From positions 62,001-126,000 of the forward strand of contig NZ_RZYA01000021.1 of the NCBI RefSeq assembly GCF_004005495.1: a stretch of 64,000 bases of DNA, read 5' to 3'. Of this stretch, positions 1 to 7,238 are shown one piece after another; positions within the stretch are counted from its first letter, which is position 1; every line of letters starts with the position of its first letter. This DNA comes from Streptomyces antnestii (lineage in GTDB: Bacteria > Actinomycetota > Actinomycetes > Streptomycetales > Streptomycetaceae). Below the pieces are notes generated by a model. That model saw only the letters and a list, made by a program, of their open reading frames with translations, did no database searches and had not been told where the DNA came from. The position numbers were made by a program, and so were the translations under genes.

Positions 1-391
1 CGAGATTGCGCGAGGACTCGTAGCGGCTGTTGATCGCGTCGACGAGATCGGCGAGGGGCAGCTCTTGGGACACGGCGAGACAGATGTGCCCGGCCCCGTG
101 GCCGCGCTCGCCGCACTCCGGTGGCCGCGTGTCACGACCGACCAGCATGGTGACCGCGTCGAGCAGCTCGCCCCGGTCCATCAGCTTCCCCCACCTCCTG
201 CGCTCGCGCGCGAGCCTGCCGTCTTCCCTGATCGCCCGGATCTCCCGCCGCACCCAGAACCCGATGTAGCCCCACGCGGGGAGCGCCGCGACGAGGGCGG
301 CCAGCCGATCGCTCAGGTCCTCGCCGGCGCCGAGCGTGATCACCCCCATGACCGCGACCCAGCACATGGCGTAACCGAGCAGGCGATTCAC
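1..391 (-). CDS. Partial small membrane protein, function unknown (3' end outside window)
   Basis: Minus-strand frame open to the window edge. About 130 residues are visible from a GTG at 391; a G-rich stretch about 7 nt upstream may be the ribosome site. Seen: an N-terminal hydrophobic segment (VNRLLGYAMCWVAVMGVITL), a second one around residues 30-47 (LAALVAALPAWGYIGFW), then a charged helix rich in Arg/Glu, then a soluble tail containing PPECGERGHGAG. Codon third positions are mostly G/C, which supports this frame over the overlapping frames on both strands. I do not recognise a family. The two membrane spans plus a cytoplasmic tail suggest a small inner-membrane protein. The true start could lie somewhat upstream because the frame stays open. 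Confidence 0.6.
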   Translation of the reverse strand, partial: MNRLLGYAMCWVAVMGVITLGAGEDLSDRLAALVAALPAWGYIGFWVRREIRAIREDGRLARERRRWGKLMDRGELLDAVTMLVGRDTRPPECGERGHGAGHICLAVSQELPLADLVDAINSRYESSRNL

Positions 392-623
392 GCGCAACCC
401 CCACCGCGCTCCCTCTCGGGGAAACGGGCTGGTTGTACCGCACGCCGCCCCCGGAACGCGAGCCACGGGAGTTTTCGGACATCATCAGTTCAGCCATGGC
501 CCAGATCTGCCAATCCCCCGGCGATCAGGCGGACCCCAGGGGATGGGCTCCCTGATGGGGCGGGAATTCGCGGCCGGTGCGTCGTGGGTGTCGTCTCGAT
601 TGGCACATCTCGGACACTGTCAG

Positions 624-1262
624 TCAGGACCGGGGATGGTTCATCTCACCGAGTACCGACGCGAGTTGGTCGGCGGTGAGGGGCTCCGTGGGCAGCGGAT
701 GAGCCCCCTCCGCGCGCAGGCCGTCGATCAGGAGTGCGAGCGGGCGGCGCCACGAGCCGGGGACGGCGGCCTCAAGGGCGGGCGCCGCGCGACCGAGCGC
801 CGCGAGGCCGAGCAGCAGATCCTCGGTGACCACGTCGCCGCGCACGAGGCCCTGGCGGCGGCAGCGCTCCAGCAGGGTGCTGAACGTCTCAGCGTTGTGG
901 ACGTGCAGCTTCTCCAGGGTGGGCACGCCTTCGATGCCGGTCGTCATCAGGTCGTTCGCACCCCGGTCGGCGGCGAGCACCGCGAACACCCGGTCGATGT
1001 ACCCGTTCAGGCCCGCCCAGGGGTCCTCGGCCTGCCGCGCCTCCTCGCCGGCGTCGATCACGGCGGCCAGCGTCGCGCGGAAGACGGCCTCGATGAGGGC
1101 GGCCCGGTCGGGGAAGCGGCGATAGAGGGTGGCGTTGCCGACTCCGGCCCGGCGGGCGATCACGTCGAGCGGGGCCTCGACGCCCTGCTCGGCGTACACG
1201 TCCCGGGCGGCGGCGAGCACCAGCTCACGGTTGCGCTGCGCGTCCTTTCTCACGTGTCGCAC
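624..1262 (-). CDS. TetR/AcrR family transcriptional regulator
   Basis: About 212 residues. The N-terminal helix-turn-helix is clear: RNRELVLAAARDVYAEQG, then VIARRAGVGNATLYRRFPDR, the typical TetR recognition helix. The C-terminal ligand/dimer domain (about residues 80-200) is variable, as usual. The frame is open further upstream, but that would run into the P450 promoter; GTG at 1262 or 1253 places the helix-turn-helix about 10 residues in, as is normal. No good Shine-Dalgarno is visible, so a leaderless transcript is possible. It is divergent from the cytochrome P450 at 1364, with about 100 bp between, and is the obvious candidate repressor of that gene. The shared intergenic region contains two copies of CACTCCCC preceded by GGAG/GGGAA, which could be half-sites. 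Confidence 0.88.
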   Translation of the reverse strand: MRHVRKDAQRNRELVLAAARDVYAEQGVEAPLDVIARRAGVGNATLYRRFPDRAALIEAVFRATLAAVIDAGEEARQAEDPWAGLNGYIDRVFAVLAADRGANDLMTTGIEGVPTLEKLHVHNAETFSTLLERCRRQGLVRGDVVTEDLLLGLAALGRAAPALEAAVPGSWRRPLALLIDGLRAEGAHPLPTEPLTADQLASVLGEMNHPRS

Positions 1263-1363
1263 GCTACAGGATCCGTGGAGCACTCCCCGGTTCCCGTCGA
1301 GCCCTGTTAGGGTCACCCCGAACCTGAAACGGGGAACACTCCCCACTTCACCGGGAGCTCGCC

Positions 1364-2608
1364 ATGCCCACCCCGCACACCGAGGAACTGGCCGCCTGGA
1401 CGGGCGACTTCGCCACCGACCCCTACGCGGCCTTCCAGGCCCTGCGCGCCCGGGGCCCCGTCCACCACGTCCGCTTCCCCACCGGGGACACCGCGTGGAT
1501 GATCCTCGGCCACGCCGAGGCCCGCGCCGCCCTCACGGACGCGCGGATGCGCCACGACGTCCGGCACTCCGCCGAGTACGACAGCGACGGCCTCTACTCC
1601 ATCGGCCGCAACATGCTGCAGACCGACCCGCCCGACCACACCCGGCTGCGCTCCCTGGTCGCCCGCGAGTTCACCGCGCGCCGCATCAAGGCGCTGCGGG
1701 CGCGCGTCCAGGAGGCGGCGGACGAACTCCTCGACGCGATGGGCCCGTTGGGCCACGCCGACCTCATCGACGCCTTCGCCTTCCCCCTCCCCCTGACCGT
1801 CATCTGCGAACTCCTCGGCGTCCCCGGCGTCGACCACGACACGTTCCGGGCCTGGACCGCGAAGATCCTCACCATCGGCGAACCGGAGGCCTCGGGCCGG
1901 GCCGCCCAGGAGATGACGGTCTACCTGGCCGGCCTGATCGAAGAAAAGCGCCACGTCGAGGAGACGGACGCCGCCGAGGGCGATCTGCTGCACGCCCTCG
2001 TCCGGGCCCACGACGAGGACGGCGACCACCTCGCCGACGAGGAACTCCTCGGCATGGCCTTCCTGTTGCTGGTCGCCGGTCACGAGACAACGGTCAACCT
2101 GATCGCCAACGCCGTCCACCTCCTCCTCACCCACCCCGACCAGCTCGCCGCGCTGCGCGCCGACGGGGGCCTCCTGGAGAACGCGGTGGAGGAAGCGCTG
2201 CGCTTCGAACCGCCCACCCCGGCCGGCACCTACCGCTACACCGCCGATCCCGTCGTCATCGCCGGTACGCACATCCCGCAGGGCGCACGCGTGGTCATCT
2301 CCCTCGCCTCCGCCAACCGCGACCCCGCCCGCTTCCCCGACCCGGACCGCTTCGACATCCACCGTGACCCGACCCTGACCCGCTCCCACCTGGCCTTCGG
2401 CCACGGCATCCACCACTGCCTGGGCGCACCGCTGGCCCGCCTGGAAGCAAACCTCGCGCTCCGCGCCCTCCTGGACCGCTTCCCCACCCTGGCCATCGAC
2501 GGCGACCCCACCCCCGACTGGCGCCCCAGCCTCCTCCGAGGCCTGAGCCGCCTGCCGGTGCGGTGGTCCGCCTCCGGGCTTAGGACCTGCGCCCCATGCG
2601 CACGGTGA
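1364..2608 (+). CDS. Cytochrome P450 monooxygenase
   Basis: 414 residues, normal for a bacterial soluble class I P450. Seen: I-helix oxygen-binding motif AGHETT (residues about 240-245), the ExxR pair in EEALRFEP, and the heme-thiolate loop FGHGIHHCLG, whose Cys is the axial ligand. There is no signal peptide, so it is cytosolic and would need a ferredoxin and reductase encoded elsewhere. The overall pattern (MPTPHTEELAAWTGDFATDP... PPDHTRLR) resembles CYP105/CYP107-type Streptomyces enzymes that hydroxylate small molecules; the substrate cannot be told from sequence. The ATG follows a GGGAG box. It is divergent from a TetR gene that probably controls it. No biosynthetic cluster surrounds it, so a detoxification or orphan tailoring role is as likely as antibiotic biosynthesis. 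Confidence 0.95.
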   Translation: MPTPHTEELAAWTGDFATDPYAAFQALRARGPVHHVRFPTGDTAWMILGHAEARAALTDARMRHDVRHSAEYDSDGLYSIGRNMLQTDPPDHTRLRSLVAREFTARRIKALRARVQEAADELLDAMGPLGHADLIDAFAFPLPLTVICELLGVPGVDHDTFRAWTAKILTIGEPEASGRAAQEMTVYLAGLIEEKRHVEETDAAEGDLLHALVRAHDEDGDHLADEELLGMAFLLLVAGHETTVNLIANAVHLLLTHPDQLAALRADGGLLENAVEEALRFEPPTPAGTYRYTADPVVIAGTHIPQGARVVISLASANRDPARFPDPDRFDIHRDPTLTRSHLAFGHGIHHCLGAPLARLEANLALRALLDRFPTLAIDGDPTPDWRPSLLRGLSRLPVRWSASGLRTCAPCAR

Positions 2609-2632
2609 ACCTGCTGGCTAAGGTCGGCACCC

Positions 2633-3094
2633 ATGCAAGCTACGGAGATCATTCGCCGCACCACGGCGGAGCGCAGGCGGGACACCCTGGAGCGGCTCAG
2701 CTCGGAGCGCGACATATGGGTGTCGACGTCCCACCCCGACCACGGCCCGCATCAGGTGCCCCTGTGGTTTCTGTGGGACGGGCAGGCAGTGTGGATGTGT
2801 ACCGGCGCGGACTCCGCGACCGCGCGCAATGCGCATAAGGAACCGCGCGTACGGCTGGCTCTGCCGGATGCCTTCGACGTGGTGCTGCTGCAAGGTGAGG
2901 CGAAGTGCTATCCCGCGCGGGAAGTGCCAAATGATGCCGCAGATGGGTTCGCGGGTAAGTTCGGCTGGGATCCGCGTACGGAAGAGACCCCTTTCCTGTA
3001 CCTGTGCGTGGCGCCGCAGATAGTGCGTGCCTGGCGCGGAGTACCGGAACTTCGCGGCAGAGTCGTCATGCGCGATGGGGTGTGGCTGGGGTAG
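2633..3094 (+). CDS. Pyridoxamine-5'-phosphate oxidase-like (PPOX/split-barrel flavin) protein
   Basis: 153 residues, 24 bp downstream of the P450 stop and in the same direction, so probably co-transcribed. Seen: SERDIWVSTSHPDHGPHQVP then LWFLWDGQAVWMCTG, the two beta strands of the split-barrel FMN/F420-binding fold (substrate side followed by W-x-x-G-x-x-x-x). The C-terminal half carries EETPFLYLCVAPQIVRAWRG, a typical ending of actinobacterial PPOX/TIGR03618-type proteins. Members bind FMN, F420 or heme and often act as reductases. Which cofactor is used here cannot be told. A redox partner or accessory role for the adjacent P450 is speculation from position only. Confidence 0.8.
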   Translation: MQATEIIRRTTAERRRDTLERLSSERDIWVSTSHPDHGPHQVPLWFLWDGQAVWMCTGADSATARNAHKEPRVRLALPDAFDVVLLQGEAKCYPAREVPNDAADGFAGKFGWDPRTEETPFLYLCVAPQIVRAWRGVPELRGRVVMRDGVWLG

Positions 3095-3119
3095 CACGGC
3101 CGCAGTGTGAATCCGCTGG

Positions 3120-3230
3120 TCACAGCCACCCAGCGCGGCACACCGTGGAGTCGACGCTCAGGTCCCGAGTGATCGCACCCTTGGCGTCGGCCAGGGACTG
3201 GACACCGGGACCAGACGGACGGCCGCCCTA
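3120..3230 (-). pseudogene. Remnant of an IS5-family (IS427-like) transposase
   Basis: Reading the minus strand between a TAG (shared with the DinB gene stop) and a TGA gives a 35-residue open stretch containing VQSLADAKG then ITRDLSVDSTVCRAGWL. The core DxSVDSTVCRA matches the segment around the first catalytic Asp of IS5-family DDE transposases common in Streptomyces, where the family continues with HQHAAG; here it breaks to GWL and a stop. Nothing else of the transposase and no terminal repeats are visible. It sits exactly between two convergent genes, which suggests an old insertion followed by deletion. The family assignment rests on a short motif. Confidence 0.55.
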
Positions 3231-3734
3231 GTCGCCGGTGGCGCCGTCGAGCATCTCGCGCAGGATGTCCAGATGGCCGTTGTGGCGGGCCGTCTCCTCG
3301 GTGAGGTGGAGCAGGATCCAGCGCAGGTCGACGTGGAGGCCGTCGCGGACGGCCCGCTGGGCCCGCTCGTCCAGACCGTGCCCGGCGACCAGCTCGCGGT
3401 ACCGGGCGCTCTGTGCGGCGTATTCGTCGAGCAGCTGCGCGAGCGGGAAGTCGACGGCGATACGCATCTCGCGGTCGGGGTCCTCGTCGGTCCAGGGGCC
3501 CCGGTCCTCCTCGCCGAGGAAGACCACTTGGAACCAGTAGTACTCGACCCAGCGGAGGTGGTTGATCAATCCGCTCATGGTCATCAGGGGTGAGCCGGGC
3601 AGGAGCGCCTTGCGCGCGTTCTCCGCGGAGACGCCGTCGCACTTGGCGCGGGCGGTGTCACGTGCGTAGTCGAGAAACGTGGTGAGCTGGGTGCGCTCGT
3701 CCCACGCGGGCGGCGTGTCATCGATTCTGGTCAT
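3228..3734 (-). CDS. DinB/DUF664 family protein
   Basis: 168 residues. Seen: a four-helix pattern with the start AWDERTQLTTFLDYARDTAR, a first metal-site His in LINHLRWVEYYWFQ (about residue 58), and ILLHLTEETARHNGHLDILRE near the C terminus, which carries the two remaining His positions (HxxxxxxxHxxH spacing) expected of mini-DinB metal-binding proteins. Such proteins in actinobacteria are often DUF664 and include mycothiol- or bacillithiol-dependent enzymes; no specific reaction can be assigned. The ATG start follows GGGGACTCTTCACGGG. It is convergent with the P450/PPOX pair, and a transposase scrap abuts its stop codon. Confidence 0.8.
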   Translation of the reverse strand: MTRIDDTPPAWDERTQLTTFLDYARDTARAKCDGVSAENARKALLPGSPLMTMSGLINHLRWVEYYWFQVVFLGEEDRGPWTDEDPDREMRIAVDFPLAQLLDEYAAQSARYRELVAGHGLDERAQRAVRDGLHVDLRWILLHLTEETARHNGHLDILREMLDGATGD

Positions 3735-3775
3735 CCCGTGAAGAGTCCCCGCTGACCGCGGCCGGTGTCGAGGGC

Positions 3776-4054
3776 TTATCCGTGGCCTTCCGACAGCACC
3801 ACCCTCCCCGCCACCCGCAGCGCGTCGTCCAGGGCCTCGGCCAGGCGCGCGCTGAGAAAACGGAACTCCTCCGGCGGCACGTCCAGCTCCGCCAGCATCT
3901 TGCGGGCGTGGCCCAGTAGTTCCTCGCCCAGGTCCAGCTGCATCGCCTCCGCCTCGTCGGCGAGCCGGGCGAGGGGGCCGTCACCGTCGGTGGACAGGTA
4001 GCACGGCTTGCCTTCGGGCGTCTTCCACGGGAGCAGCCGCATGTTCTTGGTCAT
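3776..4054 (-). CDS. Small conserved protein divergent from an XRE/DUF397 module, function unknown
   Basis: 92 residues from ATG 4054, which has GGGAG about 10 nt upstream. The long frame upstream of this ATG is an artefact of the opposite strand. Seen: MTKNMRLLPWKTPEGKPCYLS, then a highly charged, probably all-helical segment (ADEAEAMQLDLGEELLGHARKML, PEEFRFLSARLAEALDDALR). No signal peptide or membrane span. It is divergent from the XRE gene with about 120 bp between, the arrangement seen around WhiJ-type loci where a helix-turn-helix protein, a DUF397 protein and a third small protein cluster. A functional link to the XRE protein is therefore plausible but inferred from position. I do not recognise a named family. 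Confidence 0.7.
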   Translation of the reverse strand: MTKNMRLLPWKTPEGKPCYLSTDGDGPLARLADEAEAMQLDLGEELLGHARKMLAELDVPPEEFRFLSARLAEALDDALRVAGRVVLSEGHG

Positions 4055-4173
4055 ACGCACCACGCTCCCGCGCTGGCCGGTGCGGGTCCCCAGGATTGAC
4101 CCAACGGTGCGATGGGGTAGGCGTGTTGTGCGATCCGTGCGATCGCGCTCCGCGCTGTGCACCTGGAGGCTGG

Positions 4174-4989
4174 ATGCCCCACGACGACAATCCCCCGCCC
4201 GCGCTCCTGATCTTCGGCGAGCAGTCGCGCTTCCTGAGGGAGCAGCGGGGGATATCGCGTGGCGAGCTCGCGGCACGCATCCCGTACTCGGAGTCGATGA
4301 TCGCGATGGTCGAACGCGGGGAGCGGCCACCGCAGCCGGCGTACATCGTGGCCGTCGACGACGTGCTGGGCGCGCAGGGTCTGCTGAAGCAGCTGGCGAG
4401 GCATGTGGCGGAGCGGGACCATCCGGCGTGGGCGCAGGATTACGTGGATCTGCAGGCCAAGGCGTTGGCGTTGCACGTGTACGTGACGCATTTCCTGCAT
4501 GGCCTGCTCCAGACGGAGGAGTACGCGCGGACCGTGTTCCGCTCACGGCGCCCCAGCCTTGAGGACGACGCGATCGAGCGGAACGTACGAGCGCGCCTGG
4601 CGACCCAGAGCCTGCACACGCGCAAGCCGTACTGCCGACTCACCTTCGTGCTGGAGGAGTCCGTCCTGCGCCGGACGCTCGGCGGCCGTGAGGTGCAAAA
4701 CGCCCAGCTCAAACACCTGGCCGAACTGGGACAGCTGCACAACGTACAGCTCCAGATCATGCCGGGGACACGCGAGTCCCATGCGGGCATCGACGGCCCC
4801 ATGACACTGCTGGAGACCCCGGATCACCGAACCGTCGGATATGTGGAGGGCCAGCAGGGTGGCTACTTCCTCACCTCACCCGAGGACGTCAGCGTCATGA
4901 GCCATCGGTACGGTGCCTTGCGGGCTCAAGCCCTCGACACCGAGGCATCGTTGGATCTGATCCAACGGCTACTGGCAGGAGAGGCATGA
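4174..4989 (+). CDS. XRE-family helix-turn-helix protein with DUF5753 domain (WhiJ-like)
   Basis: 271 residues from ATG 4174, chosen because CTGGAGG lies 5 nt upstream; a longer in-frame start at 4096 has no such site. Residues about 15-70 form the Cro/C1-type helix-turn-helix (FLREQRGISRGELAARIPYS, then MIAMVERGERPP). The remaining 190 residues are DUF5753: DYVDLQAKALALHVY, HGLLQTEEYARTVF, VQLQIMPGTRESHAG, then DGPMTLLE and YVEGQQGGYFL. This architecture is expanded in Streptomyces, and the WhiJ and BldD-pathway literature links it to developmental gene control with a DUF397 partner. The downstream DUF397 gene overlaps by ATGA, so the two are translationally coupled. Confidence 0.92.
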   Translation: MPHDDNPPPALLIFGEQSRFLREQRGISRGELAARIPYSESMIAMVERGERPPQPAYIVAVDDVLGAQGLLKQLARHVAERDHPAWAQDYVDLQAKALALHVYVTHFLHGLLQTEEYARTVFRSRRPSLEDDAIERNVRARLATQSLHTRKPYCRLTFVLEESVLRRTLGGREVQNAQLKHLAELGQLHNVQLQIMPGTRESHAGIDGPMTLLETPDHRTVGYVEGQQGGYFLTSPEDVSVMSHRYGALRAQALDTEASLDLIQRLLAGEA

Positions 4990-5186
4990 ACACCGAACTG
5001 GCGTGGTTCAAAAGCAGTTACAGCGGAGGCGATGGCGAAGCCTGCCTGGAGATGGCCGCAACCCCCGCCACCACCATCCACGTACGCGACTCCAAGGACG
5101 TAAAAGCACACCCCGCCCTCACTTTTACGGCGGCCCCCTGGTCGATCTTCATCAGGCACATCGCCGCAGGTGGCGCCGGAGCCTGA
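4986..5186 (+). CDS. DUF397 protein, partner of the upstream XRE regulator
   Basis: 66 residues. ATG overlaps the stop of the XRE gene as ATGA. Seen: LAWFKSSYSGGDGEACLEMA at the N terminus and IHVRDSKDVKAHPALTFTAAPWSIFI further on, both hallmark blocks of DUF397, the family that includes BldB. The protein is small, soluble and without a signal peptide. DUF397 proteins are thought to bind and modulate the neighbouring helix-turn-helix protein, in some reports resembling toxin-antitoxin pairs; here the partnership is inferred from overlap and family. The C-terminal tail IRHIAAGGAGA is slightly longer than the commonest form. Confidence 0.93.
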   Translation: MNTELAWFKSSYSGGDGEACLEMAATPATTIHVRDSKDVKAHPALTFTAAPWSIFIRHIAAGGAGA

Positions 5187-5309
5187 CCGAGCGGGGACCG
5201 GTGAGACAGGACCAGAACCGGGTCCGCCGGTCCCCGCCCCGCCCGGCACTCTCCAAAGAACTGAACCAAAAGAACTCTCTCCCCTCCCCCGTCTTGAACG
5301 CCTGAACTC

Positions 5310-5327
5310 CTCACCCGATGGGGTGAG
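5310..5327. promoter_or_regulatory. Inverted repeat, candidate operator upstream of the winged-helix gene
   Basis: CTCACCC-gatg-GGGTGAG, 7-bp perfect arms with a 4-nt centre, about 130 bp upstream of the gene at 5456 and about 120 bp downstream of the DUF397 stop. No T-run follows it, so an operator or promoter element is likelier than a terminator. The 265-bp gap around it otherwise shows no gene. Confidence 0.4.
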
Positions 5328-5455
5328 TTGATGGACACGGACCCCCGGGGTGTGGTTACGCTCAGCCACCACAACCGCACAAAGCAACGGCCCCCGGCCG
5401 GGACGGCAATCCCGATCGAGGGCCTGACCACAACAGGAAGTAGCACCCTTCCCTC

Positions 5456-6211
5456 ATGGCTACCGCCAACCCTAACGCCGTGCCCTCATCCGGCGTCATC
5501 CACATCCGCGTTCGCCTCACGAAGGACTTCTGCGTCCTCGCCAACCGCCTGCTCCAGCGCCGCGGTTCCGCGGTGACGGTCGGCGTCGCGGCGTACATCT
5601 TCTCGCTCCCCGAAGGCGCCCCGATCACGATCAAGAGCCTGCGCGAGCACTTCGACGAGGGCGAGATCCTGATCGCGAGGGCACTGCGCGAACTGGAGGC
5701 GGAGGGCTGGCTGGAGCGCAGGGTGCAGCGCATGCCGGACGGGAGGGTGGTGACGCGGACGTACGTTTATGACGCGCCCGGCACCACACCGGCGACGCCG
5801 CCGCCCCCGCCGCAGCGACCGGCTCCGACCCCACCCCCGCCCCCGGCCTCACGCCCGGCCACCCCGAACCCCGAGGCCAGCTCGATCCTGCGGGCGCTCC
5901 CGCTGGCTGACGGGCGCCTGACGCTGTCGCCCAGGGAGGTCACGTCACTGGCCCCGGCGGTAGCCGCCTGGCTGGAGTCGGGTGCGAACCTGACGACGAT
6001 CACCGAGGCGCTGTCGGCGTCACTTCCGGAGGGCAAGCTCCACAGCCCGGCGGGCCTGCTTTCGCACCGCCTGAAGACAACCCCGACGCCGACGGCGCCG
6101 AAGCCCCGCCCCAAACCGCACCCGTTCCAGGACTGCCCCAAGTGCGACCGCCCGTTCCGCGCACCGGAACCAGGCAAATGCCGGGACTGCCGCGAGCGGG
6201 CGGCGGCGTAA
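5456..6211 (+). CDS. Winged-helix DNA-binding protein with proline-rich linker and C-terminal zinc ribbon
   Basis: 251 residues. Residues about 15-110 form a winged helix of replication-initiator/MarR type: LTKDFCVLANRLLQRRG, ITIKSLREHFDEGEILIARA, LRELEAEGWLERR and a basic wing RVVTRTYVYD. A long Pro-rich linker (PPPPPQRPAPTPPPPP) follows, then a helical domain (LSPREVTSLAPAVAAWLESG... LLSHRLK) and a terminal zinc ribbon CPKCDRPF...GKCRDC with four Cys. Such proteins are abundant, multicopy and uncharacterised in Streptomyces. They resemble plasmid or phage replication regulators without being full initiators. ATG follows GGAAG about 12 nt upstream. A candidate operator lies at 5310-5327. Confidence 0.85.
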   Translation: MATANPNAVPSSGVIHIRVRLTKDFCVLANRLLQRRGSAVTVGVAAYIFSLPEGAPITIKSLREHFDEGEILIARALRELEAEGWLERRVQRMPDGRVVTRTYVYDAPGTTPATPPPPPQRPAPTPPPPPASRPATPNPEASSILRALPLADGRLTLSPREVTSLAPAVAAWLESGANLTTITEALSASLPEGKLHSPAGLLSHRLKTTPTPTAPKPRPKPHPFQDCPKCDRPFRAPEPGKCRDCRERAAA

Positions 6212-6251
6212 CTGACGGGCGACGCCCGCGTTCAGTCTCTACAGTCACCGC

Positions 6252-6632
6252 ATGGCCACCGAAGACGAGCACCCGCGTCAGCCCGACATCGTCGCGATGC
6301 TCACCGACCAGACGAGCGCGTGCAAGCCGGCACGCGAGGCCATCGCCGCAGGCGCCAGGGTGAGAATCTTTGACGGGACGGCGCCTCATTGGATGGTGGC
6401 CGGCATCGCCGCGACGAGGCTGAGACGGACGTTGGCCCGCGGCCTGCAAGAGATCACCGGCCTCGACGAGACCGTCGAGATCCTCGCCCGGCACCGCGGC
6501 GAGCAACTGCGTACCGGGACCATCGACCCGGCAGACCGGGTCTGGCACTACGAGCTGTACTTCGACGCCACCGGCACCGAGCTCTTGGCCTGCAGCGGCG
6601 TCAAACGCCCTTCAAGGCACAACAAGCATTAG
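6252..6632 (+). CDS. Hypothetical protein, function unknown
   Basis: 126 residues, 40 bp after the winged-helix gene and 3 bp before the next gene, so probably part of the same transcript. Seen: a soluble alpha/beta protein with REAIAAGARVRIFDGTAPHW, LRRTLARGLQEITGLDETVE and a C-terminal strand WHYELYFDATGTELLACSG followed by a basic tail KRPSRHNKH. No signal peptide, membrane span, Cys motif or catalytic signature. I do not recognise a family. Codon use fits its neighbours. Confidence 0.65.
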   Translation: MATEDEHPRQPDIVAMLTDQTSACKPAREAIAAGARVRIFDGTAPHWMVAGIAATRLRRTLARGLQEITGLDETVEILARHRGEQLRTGTIDPADRVWHYELYFDATGTELLACSGVKRPSRHNKH

Positions 6633-6635
6633 AAG

Positions 6636-7094
6636 GTGAGGACGTCGTTGTTTTCGATACCCGAGCGCGGCTGGTGGCTGATCGCCGTGATGGCGACGGC
6701 TTTCTTCATGATCGCCGTACCGGCGCTGGCGACCGGAATGAAGTACGCGGACGATCCACGGCGCACGACGGAGCAGCAGGCCAGACAGCGGAAGTGGTTG
6801 TTCTACCTCGGTGGACCCGTGCTCTTCGCCGCCCTCCTGGGGGCGAAGCTGCTCCGCTCCGGTTCGGCATCACCGATCCTGTTCATGTACAGCGCCGTGG
6901 TGGCCTCGCTCCCGATCGCCATCGCTCCGGTCCGCGGCAGACTGATCAAGCAGTCCATCGCCCAGCAGCAGAACCCTGACACAAAGATCAAACTCGACCG
7001 TGTCACGGCGGTCTGGATCTACGGCTTCCTGTCCGTGGTGATGCTGGTGGTCGTGGCCGCGGTGATGGCAACGACGTACGGCAAGCAGAACTAG
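6636..7094 (+). CDS. Four-span integral membrane protein, function unknown
   Basis: 152 residues from GTG 6636, preceded by AGAAG that overlaps the previous stop region. Hydrophobic segments at about residues 12-33 (WWLIAVMATAFFMIAVPALA), 53-70 (WLFYLGGPVLFAALLGAKLL), 77-98 (ILFMYSAVVASLPIAIAPV) and 124-146 (WIYGFLSVVMLVVVAAVMA). The short loops are basic on what would be the cytoplasmic side. No transporter or enzyme motif is recognised. It is the last gene of the rightward run before the convergent Rhs/immunity locus, and its stop overlaps the stop of a tiny minus-strand frame at CTAG 7091-7094. Confidence 0.65.
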   Translation: MRTSLFSIPERGWWLIAVMATAFFMIAVPALATGMKYADDPRRTTEQQARQRKWLFYLGGPVLFAALLGAKLLRSGSASPILFMYSAVVASLPIAIAPVRGRLIKQSIAQQQNPDTKIKLDRVTAVWIYGFLSVVMLVVVAAVMATTYGKQN

Positions 7095-7186
7095 ACAAGC
7101 TGTTCCAGCATGTCCCTCAACTTTCGGTGCGTGGGGTGCTCCTGGAAGGCCGGGTACCTGTGCGCGCGAACCGGAGTCCGGTCCAC
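7091..7186 (-). pseudogene. Possible C-terminal remnant of a lost gene (31 codons)
   Basis: Minus-strand frame reading VDRTPVRAHRYPAFQEHP then THRKLRDMLEQLV and a stop. Third codon positions are nearly all G/C, as in real Streptomyces genes. There is no Shine-Dalgarno and it lies just beyond the terminator hairpin of the immunity gene, so it is more likely a leftover gene tail than a functional gene. Confidence 0.25.
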
Positions 7187-7190
7187 GGAA

Positions 7191-7223
7191 AGGCGGTGGG
7201 CCGAATAACCCGGCCCACCGCCT
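7191..7223. terminator. Bidirectional terminator hairpin
   Basis: Perfect 13-bp arms AGGCGGTGGGCCG and CGGCCCACCGCCT around a 7-nt loop AATAACC. It lies between the convergent membrane protein (ends 7094) and the immunity gene (ends 7239). No long T-run, as is usual for Streptomyces hairpins. Confidence 0.75.
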
Positions 7224-7238
7224 CGCTTCAGAACACCA

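Noticed and set aside
1281..1346. CACTCCCC pair as a firm TetR operator
   Set aside because: The two copies are direct, short and imperfectly flanked, with no palindrome as expected of TetR sites. Mentioned only as possible half-sites.
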